Shown in pieces: positions 42,969-51,044 of a DNA stretch of 64,000 nucleotides; within the stretch, counting starts at the first letter, position 1, and each line of letters begins with the position of its first letter. The notes beneath the pieces are model-generated. The model was given only the letters and a program-made list of their open reading frames with translations. It searched no databases and was not told where the DNA came from. The translations under genes were made by a program, and so were the position numbers. Source of the DNA: Oxalobacteraceae bacterium OTU3CAMAD1 (GTDB taxonomy: Bacteria; Pseudomonadota; Gammaproteobacteria; Burkholderiales; Burkholderiaceae_D); contig CP099650.1 in assembly GCA_024123915.1 (NCBI GenBank), positions 4,402,001 through 4,466,000 on the forward strand. The letters run 5' to 3'.

Positions 42969-44385
42969 CGACGACGCCGTGACCGGGTCGCCGGAAGAAA
43001 AACGCTCGGCCGCGAAGGCCGAACCGTCCAATGTGCGCTCGATTGCCGTCATCGGCAGCGGCTGGGCCGGTTGCGCCGCCGCCGTCGAGCTGGCGCGGGC
43101 CGGCTTCAAGGTCACGCTGTTCGAGGCGGCACGCACGCTCGGCGGCCGCGCGCGCCGTGTCGAGACCGACAAAAAGCTGCTCGACAACGGCCAGCATATC
43201 CTGCTCGGCGCCTACAGCGAAACCTTGCGCCTGATGAAACTGGTCGGCGTCGACCGCGACCAGACCCTGCTGACCTTGCCGCTGCAAATGCGCTATCCGC
43301 CCGGCAGCGGCGGCATGGACTTCGTCGCGCCGCGCCTGCCGGCCCCGCTGCACCTGGCGATCGCGCTGCTGCGCAGCAAAGGCCTCGATCGCGCGGACAA
43401 GATGAGCCTGGCCCGTTTCTCGAGCGCGGCGCGCTGGATGGGCTGGAAGCTCAACACCGATTGCAGCGTCAACGAACTGCTGGCGCGCTTCGAGCAGACG
43501 CCGCGCCTGATCCAGCTGATGTGGCGCCCGCTGTGCCTGGCCGCGTTGAACACGCCGCCGGAGCGCGCCTCGGCCCAGATCTTCCTCAACGTGCTGCGCG
43601 ACAGCCTGGGCGCAAAAAAACGCAGCGCGTCGGACATGCTGCTGCCGCGCGCCGACCTGTCGGCGCTGTTCCCGGATGCGGCCTCGGCGTTCCTGCGGGC
43701 GCACGGCGGCGCGGTGCGCACCGGCGCCAAGGTGCAGGCGCTGCGCTCGATCGAAGGCCGCCTGTGGCAGGTCGACGTCAGCGGCGCGGCCGTCGGCGGC
43801 ACCTGGAGCACCTATTTCAACGGCGTGGTGCTGGCCACCGGCGCCGCCCAGGCCGCCGCGCTGCTGCACGCCGTGCCCGATTGCGACACCACGGACGTGT
43901 GCGCCCAGTTGACGGCCTTCGAATCCGAGGCCATCACCACCATCTATTTGCAATACGACGCCGGGACCCGGCTGGCCTTGCCGTTCTTCGCGCTGCTGGA
44001 AGACCCGGACAATTACCAATGGGGCCAGTTCGTGTTCGACCGCGGCCAGCTCGATGCCGGCCAGGCGGGGCTGCTGGCGGTGGTTATTAGTGCCTCGGCC
44101 GGGGTGGCTGCGCAGGAACAGGATTTGCTGGCTGAAGCGGTCGCCGTCCAGCTGGCGGCGGCCTTCCAGCGGCCGGAACTGGGCCGGCCAAGCTGGTTCA
44201 AGGTGATCACCGAAAAGCGCGCCACCTACGCCAGTTCGCCTGATTTGGTGCGTCCGCGCAATGCCAGCGGGCTGCCGGGGCTGGCGCTGGCGGGCGATTA
44301 CACGGCCGGCGACTACCCCGCCACCCTGGAATCGGCGGTGCGCAGCGGCGTGGCGGCGGCCGCCCATTTGAAGGGCGTCACGTAA
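42961..44385 (+). CDS. hpnE: Hydroxysqualene dehydroxylase HpnE
   Basis: A 474-residue FAD-dependent amine-oxidase-type protein that reduces hydroxysqualene to squalene. The N-terminal dinucleotide fold reads IAVIGSGWAGCAAAVELARAGFKVTLFEAARTLGGRARRV, and the C-terminal FAD contact LALAGDYTAGDYPATLESAVRSG is intact. The start is a GTG at 42961 inside hpnD, giving coupling. With hpnC and hpnD the complete squalene route is present. No squalene-hopene cyclase lies in the window, so the end product (hopanoid or other) is unknown. Confidence 0.93.
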   Translation: MVNDDAVTGSPEEKRSAAKAEPSNVRSIAVIGSGWAGCAAAVELARAGFKVTLFEAARTLGGRARRVETDKKLLDNGQHILLGAYSETLRLMKLVGVDRDQTLLTLPLQMRYPPGSGGMDFVAPRLPAPLHLAIALLRSKGLDRADKMSLARFSSAARWMGWKLNTDCSVNELLARFEQTPRLIQLMWRPLCLAALNTPPERASAQIFLNVLRDSLGAKKRSASDMLLPRADLSALFPDAASAFLRAHGGAVRTGAKVQALRSIEGRLWQVDVSGAAVGGTWSTYFNGVVLATGAAQAAALLHAVPDCDTTDVCAQLTAFESEAITTIYLQYDAGTRLALPFFALLEDPDNYQWGQFVFDRGQLDAGQAGLLAVVISASAGVAAQEQDLLAEAVAVQLAAAFQRPELGRPSWFKVITEKRATYASSPDLVRPRNASGLPGLALAGDYTAGDYPATLESAVRSGVAAAAHLKGVT

Positions 44386-44516
44386 CGCCCCGCCCGTCCG
44401 GTATCCGGTTTCCGTCGCCTGCCCCGCGATTTGTGCAGCCTGTCACATGGCGTTGGCATGCGGATGCCGATCTGCGTACAGTTGCACCATCGACAAAGAC
44501 GTAATTGGAACACATC

Positions 44517-45326
44517 ATGAGTAAGCAGCAATACCTCGATGCGCTCAAGCAGGCGATGCAGGGCTTGCCACCGGAAACGGTGGCCAAGACCCTGGCCTAC
44601 TACGAGCAGCGCTTTATCGACGGCCTGGTGGCCGGCAAAAGCGAAGCCGAGGTCTACAAGGAGCTCGACGAACCGCGCAAGATCGCGATGACCCTGCGCG
44701 CCTCGGCCCACTTAAGTTCTTTTGAGCAAAAGAAAACGCCGACCAACCTGGTCCGCGTGATGGTGTCGTTTGTCGGCCTGGCGATTTTCAACCTGTTCAT
44801 GGTCATTCCGGCAATGGTGTACGCGTCGATGCTGCTGGCCATCTATGTGTCGGCCTTCGCCTTCTACATCGGCGGCGTAGCGGTGACGGCCAGCGGCCTG
44901 TCGGGCCAGAACGAGCTCTCGCTCGAAGGTCCGCTACACCACATCATGGCGCTGACCGATTCCCGTTTCGACACCAAGGAAGAGGAAGCCGAGGCCAAGC
45001 GCTGGCGCATCGCCATCAACGACATGGGCATCCAGGTCAGCAAAACGCCCGGCAGCACGGACGAGGCGGATGCCGACGCCGGCGGCGTACAGGGAACCAG
45101 CCGCGCCAGCCGCCTGTTCGACCGCGCCGAGGCGGTGGCCACGGGCGACGTCCACATCACCACCGATTTCGACAGCGGCGCCCGCACCACCCAGACCTTC
45201 ATCGGCTTCGGCTTGATTTTGGCCGGCATCGGCCTGTGCCTGATCAGCATCGTGCTGACGCGCTACACCGTGATCGGCTTGAGACGCTACGCGGCGATGA
45301 ACATGTCGCTGCTGCGCGGACGCTAA
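44517..45326 (+). CDS. HAAS-domain (DUF1700-like) membrane protein
   Basis: A 269-residue protein. The N-terminal helical domain MSKQQYLDALKQAMQGLPPETVAKTLAYYEQRFIDG is the HAAS signature. Two hydrophobic segments (about 80-135) and a C-terminal helix (FIGFGLILAGIGLCLISIVL) anchor it in the membrane. HAAS proteins often pair with a PadR regulator and a GIN-domain protein; the GIN partner follows after 10 nt, but no PadR gene is seen. The ATG at 44517 is preferred to a TTG four codons earlier. Role probably in the envelope; exact function unknown. Confidence 0.85.
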   Translation: MSKQQYLDALKQAMQGLPPETVAKTLAYYEQRFIDGLVAGKSEAEVYKELDEPRKIAMTLRASAHLSSFEQKKTPTNLVRVMVSFVGLAIFNLFMVIPAMVYASMLLAIYVSAFAFYIGGVAVTASGLSGQNELSLEGPLHHIMALTDSRFDTKEEEAEAKRWRIAINDMGIQVSKTPGSTDEADADAGGVQGTSRASRLFDRAEAVATGDVHITTDFDSGARTTQTFIGFGLILAGIGLCLISIVLTRYTVIGLRRYAAMNMSLLRGR

Positions 45327-45336
45327 GGAGCTACGA

Positions 45337-46143
45337 ATGCGTGCATTACTCAAAATCGGAATCGGCCTGCTGCTGCTGTCGTTCTTGCTGATCGGCGTGA
45401 CGTACAGCATGCTCAAGGCTTACGGCACCACCAGCCCGACCAGCGTGGCCGGGCGCACCCTGAGCGGCGAGACCCGCAAGGTCGACGCGATGGCGGTGAC
45501 CGTGGTGCTGGAAGGACCGATCGACCTGATCCTGACCCAGGGGCCGACGGCGTCGATGAAGGTGCGCGGCGAACAGCGTTCGCTGGCCAATATCGAAACC
45601 ATCCAGGATGGGCGCGATCTGCACATCGGCACCAAGGGCATGCTGCTCAATCCGAAACACCGTTTGCAGGTCGAGCTGGTGCTGCCGATGCTGGAGGAGC
45701 TGACGGTACGCAGCAGCGGCGACACCAAGGTGTCCGGCTTCAGCGGCGACAAGCTGGAACTGCGGCTGCACGGCTCGGGCAATGTGAATTTCTCCGGGCG
45801 CTATCGTAATCTGATCGCCGGCGCGCATGGCAGCGGCAACCTGCATCTGAACGCGGGCAGCAGCGAGCATGTGGAACTGGAGCTGGTCGGTTCGGGCGAA
45901 ATCAAATCCTCGGGCAGCTGCAAGACGCTGGACGCGCAGTTGACCGGCTCGGGCGACCTTGATGCGCGCCATCTGGCGGCGGATAAGGTGACGGTGGACT
46001 TGAAGGGATCGGGCACCAGCCATGTCTTCGCCAAGCAATCGGCGGATCTCACGTTGCGCGGCAGCGGCGACATCCGGGTGCTGGGCAATCCTGATCAGCG
46101 CAATGTGAACCGCAGCGGTTCGGGTGACGTAAGCTGGGAGTGA
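45337..46143 (+). CDS. GIN-domain (DUF2807) exported protein
   Basis: A 268-residue protein with an N-terminal membrane anchor or signal (LKIGIGLLLLSFLLIGVTYSML). The rest is a beta-helix-like GIN head with repeated Gly-Ser-Gly turns (LHGSGNVNFSG, AHGSGNLHLN, LVGSGEIKSSG, LTGSGDLDAR, LKGSGTSHVF, LRGSGDIRVLG). AAGGAG precedes the ATG. Such domains are found in surface or periplasmic proteins of unknown role. It is the second gene of an operon with the HAAS protein. A compound repeat begins 5 nt after its stop. Confidence 0.88.
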   Translation: MRALLKIGIGLLLLSFLLIGVTYSMLKAYGTTSPTSVAGRTLSGETRKVDAMAVTVVLEGPIDLILTQGPTASMKVRGEQRSLANIETIQDGRDLHIGTKGMLLNPKHRLQVELVLPMLEELTVRSSGDTKVSGFSGDKLELRLHGSGNVNFSGRYRNLIAGAHGSGNLHLNAGSSEHVELELVGSGEIKSSGSCKTLDAQLTGSGDLDARHLAADKVTVDLKGSGTSHVFAKQSADLTLRGSGDIRVLGNPDQRNVNRSGSGDVSWE

Positions 46144-46147
46144 CACT

Positions 46148-46254
46148 GGAGACACGTAGGGCGGATTAGGCGGAACGCCGTAATCGGCCATGCATGCGTA
46201 ATCGCGGCGCATACATGGCCGATTACGCTTCGCTAATCCGCCCTACGTGTCTCC
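46148..46254. repeat. GTAGGGCGGATTA-family compound inverted repeat, copy 3
   Basis: A 107-nt element bounded by GGAGACACGTAGGGCGGATTAG and its exact reverse complement. Each half also folds on itself (TAATCGGCCATGCATGCG inside the left part and CATGGCCGATTACG inside the right). It lies between convergent genes and supplies the last codons and stop of the flavoprotein gene at 46233. Confidence 0.9.
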
Positions 46255-47492
46255 TCGTTATTTCTACCGATCCAGGCCAAGGTGTCGCGTCCCGCCGCGA
46301 GGCCGCTCGCCAGACACGCCGTCAACAGATACCCACCCGTCGGCGCCTCCCAGTCGATCATCTCGCCGGCCACGAACACTCCCGGCGCGGCCTTCAGCAT
46401 CGTGGCTTCCAGCGCATCCCAGCGCACGCCGCCGGCGCTGCTGATCGCCTCGTCGATAGGACGCGGCCGCAACAACCGCACCGGCAGCATCTTGATGGCC
46501 TGCGCCAGCCGATCCGGATTGCCATACTCCTCTTTACCCAGACACTCCCGCAGCAGCCCCGCCTTCACACCCTTGATCCCCAACCGGCTTTGCAAATGAC
46601 TGGCCAGCGACCTCGCGCCGCGCGGCCGCGTGACTTCATCCGCCACCCGCTCCGCCGACAAATCCGGCAGCAGATCCAGATAAATCGTCGCGCTGCCATC
46701 TGCCGCGATCTGGTCGCGCAACGCCGCAGACAACGCATAAATCAAACTACCCTCAACGCCACCCGCAGTGACCACGAACTGCCCCTGCTTGCGGAATTGC
46801 TTGCCATCCGCGCCGGTCGAGATGATGGCGACGGTGGTCAGCGGCTCCCCCGCGTACCTGCCGCTGAAATGCTCGCTCCAGTCGACGTCGAAGCCGCAAT
46901 TGGCCGGCGCCAGCGGCGCCACAGCGACCCCGCGCGCCGCCAGCAGCGGCACCCAGGCGCCGTCCGAACCCAGTCGCGCCCAGCTGCCGCCACCCAACGC
47001 CAGCACCACCGCGTCGGCGCTCACCGTCAACTCGCCGTCGGGCGTTTGCAGCAGCAAGGCGCCGTCGCGCCAGCCCAGCCAGCGATGCCGCATATGAAAG
47101 CGCACGCCGTCCTCCCGCAGCCGGTGCAGCCACGCGCGCAACAACGGCGCCGCCTTCATATCGGTCGGAAAAACGCGGCCGGAGGTGCCTACAAAAGTCT
47201 CCACGCCCAGGCCATGCACCCAATCGCGCACATCCTGCGGGCCGAAGGAGTCCAGCATCGGCCGCAACGCAGCGGCGGCGCCGGCATAGCGCGGCACGAA
47301 GTCCGCATACGGCTCCGCGTGCGTGATGTTCATTCCTCCCCGCCCGGCCAGCAGGAACTTGCGGCCGACCGACGCCATCGCGTCATACACGTCCACCTGG
47401 GCCCCGCCCTGCGCCAGCGTTTGCGCGGCCATCAGGCCGGCGGGCCCGCCGCCGATGACGGCGACGCGAAAAGGTGTCAAACTAGACTGCAT
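46233..47492 (-). CDS. HI0933/YhiN-like flavoprotein (TIGR03862 type)
   Basis: A 419-residue FAD-binding protein. The Rossmann start is FRVAVIGGGPAGLMAAQTLAQGGAQVDVYDAMASVGRKFLLAGRGGMNITH, and the C-terminal FAD motif is GVFVAGEMIDWEAPTGGYLLTACLASG. This subfamily is described as uncharacterised NAD(P)/FAD-dependent oxidoreductase. The last residues (ETRRAD) and the stop are encoded by the terminal arm of the repeat at 46148-46254, so the natural C-terminus may have been altered. It is divergent from a small membrane protein gene. Confidence 0.88.
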   Translation of the reverse strand: MQSSLTPFRVAVIGGGPAGLMAAQTLAQGGAQVDVYDAMASVGRKFLLAGRGGMNITHAEPYADFVPRYAGAAAALRPMLDSFGPQDVRDWVHGLGVETFVGTSGRVFPTDMKAAPLLRAWLHRLREDGVRFHMRHRWLGWRDGALLLQTPDGELTVSADAVVLALGGGSWARLGSDGAWVPLLAARGVAVAPLAPANCGFDVDWSEHFSGRYAGEPLTTVAIISTGADGKQFRKQGQFVVTAGGVEGSLIYALSAALRDQIAADGSATIYLDLLPDLSAERVADEVTRPRGARSLASHLQSRLGIKGVKAGLLRECLGKEEYGNPDRLAQAIKMLPVRLLRPRPIDEAISSAGGVRWDALEATMLKAAPGVFVAGEMIDWEAPTGGYLLTACLASGLAAGRDTLAWIGRNNEETRRAD

Positions 47493-47542
47493 GCGTTCGG
47501 TCCGATACGATCGAGATGTAGAACAATATTAATGGAGACATG

Positions 47543-47761
47543 ATGGGCACTGCTTTTTGGATTAAACGCTATTTGCTGGCCGCCGTGCCGTTGTTTGCGA
47601 TACTGGCCGCCGTCGAGTGGTTTAAGGGCTCGACCTCGCGCAACGACTATCTGAGCGCCGCCGCCTGGGCGTTGCTGGCGGCCGCGGTGTTCACGTGGAG
47701 CGCGTGGCGCCGCTATCGCGAAGCCGAACGCGCCGCGGCCGCGCAAACCCGCAAACCCTAA
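47543..47761 (+). CDS. Small membrane protein, 72 aa
   Basis: It encodes two hydrophobic segments (LLAAVPLFAILAAVEWF and YLSAAAWALLAAAVFTWSAW) and a basic tail REAERAAAAQTRKP. GGAG is 5 nt before the second of two adjacent ATGs, favouring the start at 47543. The tail codons lie inside the left arm of family A repeat copy 4. Function unknown. Confidence 0.6.
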   Translation: MGTAFWIKRYLLAAVPLFAILAAVEWFKGSTSRNDYLSAAAWALLAAAVFTWSAWRRYREAERAAAAQTRKP

Positions 47762-47812
47762 GCGGATGGGGTCGGACCCCAAGGGGTCCGACCCCGGTTG
47801 GCGGTGCGGGTT
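47746..47812. repeat. Compound palindrome family A, copy 4
   Basis: Arms AACCCGCA (47746) and TGCGGGTT (to 47812) flank the core GGGGTCGGACCCC / GGGGTCCGACCCC (47768-47795). It lies between the convergent small membrane protein gene and moaD, and encodes the C-terminal TRKP of the former. Confidence 0.88.
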
Positions 47813-47831
47813 TCGCTGGCCGCCAGTTGAT

Positions 47832-48086
47832 TCAGCCGCCGGTCACCGGCGGGAAGAACGCCACTTCGGCGCCGTCGACGACGGCGCTGTCCGCGCCGCA
47901 CATGATCTGGTTGCAGGCCATGCGCAAGGCCGGACTGCCCAACGCCTGTTGCCACGTGTCGCCACGCGCGGCCAGATGGGCGCGCAGCTCGCCGACCGTT
48001 GTCACGGATGCCGGCAGGTCCAACGTTTCCGACGAGGCGCCAACGGCCTCGCGCACGCTGGCGAAAAATTTTACGGTAACAGCCAT
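47832..48086 (-). CDS. moaD: Molybdopterin synthase small subunit MoaD
   Basis: An 84-residue ubiquitin-fold sulfur carrier. It opens VTVKFFASVREAVG and ends in the Gly-Gly (PPVTGG) that is adenylated and thiocarboxylated to donate sulfur to precursor Z. Its ATG overlaps the moeA stop by one base (TGATG). In many betaproteobacteria moaE, its large-subunit partner, follows; here the next sequence is a repeat and a convergent gene. Confidence 0.94.
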   Translation of the reverse strand: MAVTVKFFASVREAVGASSETLDLPASVTTVGELRAHLAARGDTWQQALGSPALRMACNQIMCGADSAVVDGAEVAFFPPVTGG

Positions 48087-49324
48087 CAGTACATTAACTC
48101 GCTAAACGGAATAAACCGCACCATATCTCCGGCGGAGATGGTGGTGCCGGGCGGGTTGTCGATCACGCCATCGCCCCAGACGGTCGATGTCAGCACGCCG
48201 GAGCTTTGGTTGCTGAACAACTCAAGACCGCCGGCGGCGTTGATGCGCGCGCGCAGGAACTCGTTGCGCTTGTCGGCCTTGGGCAGGTCGAAATCGGCGC
48301 GCATCGTGAAGGCGCGCGGCGCGATCTCGCCGGACGCTCCCTGCAGGCGCAGGATGAACGGGCGAACAAACATCAGGAAGGTGATGAAGCTGGCCACCGG
48401 ATTGCCCGGCAGGCCGAGGAAGAAGGCGTCCTTGACCTCGCCGAACGCCAGCGGCTTGCCCGGCTTGACGGCGATCAGCCACATATTGAGCTTGCCCTCC
48501 GCCTCGACCGCCGGCTTGATATGGTCTTCCTCGCCAACGGACACGCCGCCGGAGGTGATGATCAAATCATGCGCCCGGGCGCTTTCGCGCAGCACCGAAC
48601 GCGTGGCCTCGAGCGAATCGGGCACGATGCCGAAATCGGTGATCTCGCAGCCCAGGTTCTCCAGCAGCGCGCGCAAGGTGAAGCGGTTGGAATTGTAGAT
48701 CGCGCCGGGCGCCAGCGGCTCGCCCGGCATGGTCAGCTCGTCGCCGGTGAAAAACACGGCCACGCGCAGCTTGCGCTTGACCGCCAATTGCGCCAGGCCG
48801 ACCGACGCCGCCAGACCCAACTCCTGGCTGCGCAGGCGCGCGCCGGCCGGCAGGATCACGCTGCCGTTGGTGATGTCCTCGCCGGCCCGGCGTATCCACT
48901 CGCCGGGCTTGGGCGCGTGCTTGATGGTGACCAGGTTGCCCACCAACTCGCACTGCTCCTGCATGACGACGGCGTCCGCGCCCTCGGGTATGTGGGCGCC
49001 GGTGAAGATGCGCGCGGCGGTCCCCGGCAGCAAAGGCTGGCCGACATGGCCGGCCGGTATCCGCTGCGACACCGTCAACACCGCGCTGCCGCTGGCGCAA
49101 TCGGCGGCGCGCACCGCGTAACCGTCCATCTGCGTGTTGTCCATGCCCGGCACGTTCATGCCCGACACCTGCGCGTGGGCCAGGATGCGGCCGTTGGCGT
49201 TCAGCGTCGGCACCGTTTCGGTGTCGGCCACGGGCCGCGCGGCCGCCAGCATCAAGGCCCGCGCCTCGGCGACGGCCAGCATCGGCCTCGGTGGCGGTTT
49301 GGATGGAGACTGCGGCGCGCTCAT
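48086..49324 (-). CDS. moeA: Molybdopterin molybdenumtransferase MoeA
   Basis: A 412-residue enzyme that inserts molybdate into adenylylated molybdopterin. Visible family segments are MDGYAVRAAD (N-terminal substrate site), the MPT-binding core FTGDELTMPGEPLAPGAIYNSN, LIITSGGVSVGEEDHIKP and LGLPGNPVASFITFL. The ATG at 49324 lies 2 nt after the thrC stop, so thrC-moeA-moaD form one operon. Confidence 0.96.
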   Translation of the reverse strand: MSAPQSPSKPPPRPMLAVAEARALMLAAARPVADTETVPTLNANGRILAHAQVSGMNVPGMDNTQMDGYAVRAADCASGSAVLTVSQRIPAGHVGQPLLPGTAARIFTGAHIPEGADAVVMQEQCELVGNLVTIKHAPKPGEWIRRAGEDITNGSVILPAGARLRSQELGLAASVGLAQLAVKRKLRVAVFFTGDELTMPGEPLAPGAIYNSNRFTLRALLENLGCEITDFGIVPDSLEATRSVLRESARAHDLIITSGGVSVGEEDHIKPAVEAEGKLNMWLIAVKPGKPLAFGEVKDAFFLGLPGNPVASFITFLMFVRPFILRLQGASGEIAPRAFTMRADFDLPKADKRNEFLRARINAAGGLELFSNQSSGVLTSTVWGDGVIDNPPGTTISAGDMVRFIPFSELMY

Positions 49325-49326
49325 GA

Positions 49327-50805
49327 TCACAGGCCGGTGTTGGCGGCGATGTAAGCCTTCATCTTCTCGACGTCGGGCTTCATGACCACGAATTTCTGCG
49401 GCAGGTCCTCGATGTTCTCGAAGCCTTCAGGACGTTCCGCGTCCTCGCCCAGCGCGTCGAGGATGGTTTCGTTGAACTTGGCCGCCAGCGCGGTCTCCAG
49501 CACGATCATCGTCACGCCGGGTTCCAGGTTTTCGCGCGCGACCTTGATGCCGTCGGCGGTGTGGGTGTCGATGACGATGCCGTAGTCGTCGGCGACGTCG
49601 CGGATGGTGTTCAGGCGGTCGTCATGGGTCGACTTGCCGGACTTGAAACCGTACTTGGACACCAGCTTGAATTCATCGCCGTCGCTGCCAGGCTTGCCCG
49701 ACAGGTCGAAGCCGCCCTGCGTTTCCACCTTGTGGAACAGCGCGCGGGTGCGCTCGCCGTCGCGGCCGACCAGGTCGTAGATGAAGCGCTCGAAGTTGGA
49801 CGCCTTGGAGATGTCCATCGACGGGCTGCTGGTGTGGTAGGTCTCGGCTGACTTGCGCACGCGGTACACGCCGGTGCGGAAGAATTCGTCGAGCACGTCG
49901 TTTTCGTTGGTGGCGGCGATCAGTTTGTCGATCGGCAGGCCCATCATGCGGGCGATGTGGCCGGCGCAGATGTTACCGAAGTTACCCGACGGGACGGTGA
50001 ACGAGACCTTCTGATCGTTCGACGTGGTGGCCGACAGGTAGCCACGGAAGTAGTACACCACCTGCGCCACGACGCGCGCCCAGTTGATCGAATTGACGGT
50101 GCCGATTTTTTGTTTGGTCTTGAACGGCAGGTCGTTGGACACTGCCTTGACCATGTCCTGGGCGTCGTCGAACACGCCTTCGATGGCGATGTTGAAGATG
50201 TTCGGGTCCTGGAGGCTGAACATCTGCGCGGTCTGGAAGGCGCTCATCTTCTGGTGCGGCGACAGCATGAAGACACGGATGCCCTTCTTGCCGCGCATCG
50301 CGTATTCGGCGGCGCTGCCGGTGTCGCCGGAGGTGGCGCCGAAGATGTTCAGTTCCGCATTCTGCTTGGCCAGGGTGTACTCGAACAGATTGCCCAGCAA
50401 CTGCATCGCCATATCCTTGAAGGCCAGGGTCGGGCCGTTCGACAGCGCCTGCAGCACCAGTTTGGTGCCGTTGTCGCCTTCTTCCAGCACGCGCAACGGC
50501 GTGATCTGGCTGGCCTTTTCGCCGGCGCGGGCGTTGCGATAGACTTCCTTGGTGTAGGTCTTGGCGGTCAGCGCGCGCAGGTCCGCTTCCGGGATGTCGG
50601 TGGCGAACTTCTTCAGGATCTCGAACGCCAAGTCGGCGTAGGACAGCTGGCGCCACGCGTCCAGCTCCGCGCCGCTGACCTGCGGGTAGGCCGACGGCAG
50701 GAACAGGCCGCCGTCGACGGCCAGGCCGCCGAGCAGAATGTCCGAAAATTGTTGGGGAGACGACGAAGCGGCCGATGCGGCGGCGCGGGTAGACACGTAT
50801 TGCAT
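49327..50805 (-). CDS. thrC: Threonine synthase
   Basis: A 492-residue PLP enzyme of the longer (E. coli-like) class that converts O-phosphohomoserine to threonine. The PLP lysine is K130 in NGPTLAFKDMA; the phosphate site NIFGATSGDTGSAAEYA and TVPSGNFGNICAG are intact. In many relatives hom precedes thrC; no hom gene is found upstream here. It shares its operon with molybdenum cofactor genes, a conserved but functionally unexplained linkage. Confidence 0.96.
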   Translation of the reverse strand: MQYVSTRAAASAASSSPQQFSDILLGGLAVDGGLFLPSAYPQVSGAELDAWRQLSYADLAFEILKKFATDIPEADLRALTAKTYTKEVYRNARAGEKASQITPLRVLEEGDNGTKLVLQALSNGPTLAFKDMAMQLLGNLFEYTLAKQNAELNIFGATSGDTGSAAEYAMRGKKGIRVFMLSPHQKMSAFQTAQMFSLQDPNIFNIAIEGVFDDAQDMVKAVSNDLPFKTKQKIGTVNSINWARVVAQVVYYFRGYLSATTSNDQKVSFTVPSGNFGNICAGHIARMMGLPIDKLIAATNENDVLDEFFRTGVYRVRKSAETYHTSSPSMDISKASNFERFIYDLVGRDGERTRALFHKVETQGGFDLSGKPGSDGDEFKLVSKYGFKSGKSTHDDRLNTIRDVADDYGIVIDTHTADGIKVARENLEPGVTMIVLETALAAKFNETILDALGEDAERPEGFENIEDLPQKFVVMKPDVEKMKAYIAANTGL

Positions 50806-51044
50806 AGATTAGAAAGTCCGGTTGGGCTGACAAGGTTGGCTGGCAGCTATTGGCAGAACGTTACAAAGCGAGCGGATATTATAGTGCGCCTCGCCGTTTC
50901 CGGTGCGATTGCCGTTGTTTTATGGTTATGGGCGAGCCCGGACTGGCATGTTCGGTTGCCCCGCACTGGTTTGTCTGTCGTTCCGGCAATATACTGAACA
51001 GGCCACCCTAACTGCAGTTTCCATTTTCGCAGCCGCCGCAATCG

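Noticed and set aside
50806..51044. Riboswitch or leader peptide before thrC
   Set aside because: No conserved aptamer core and no run of Thr/Ile codons was found.
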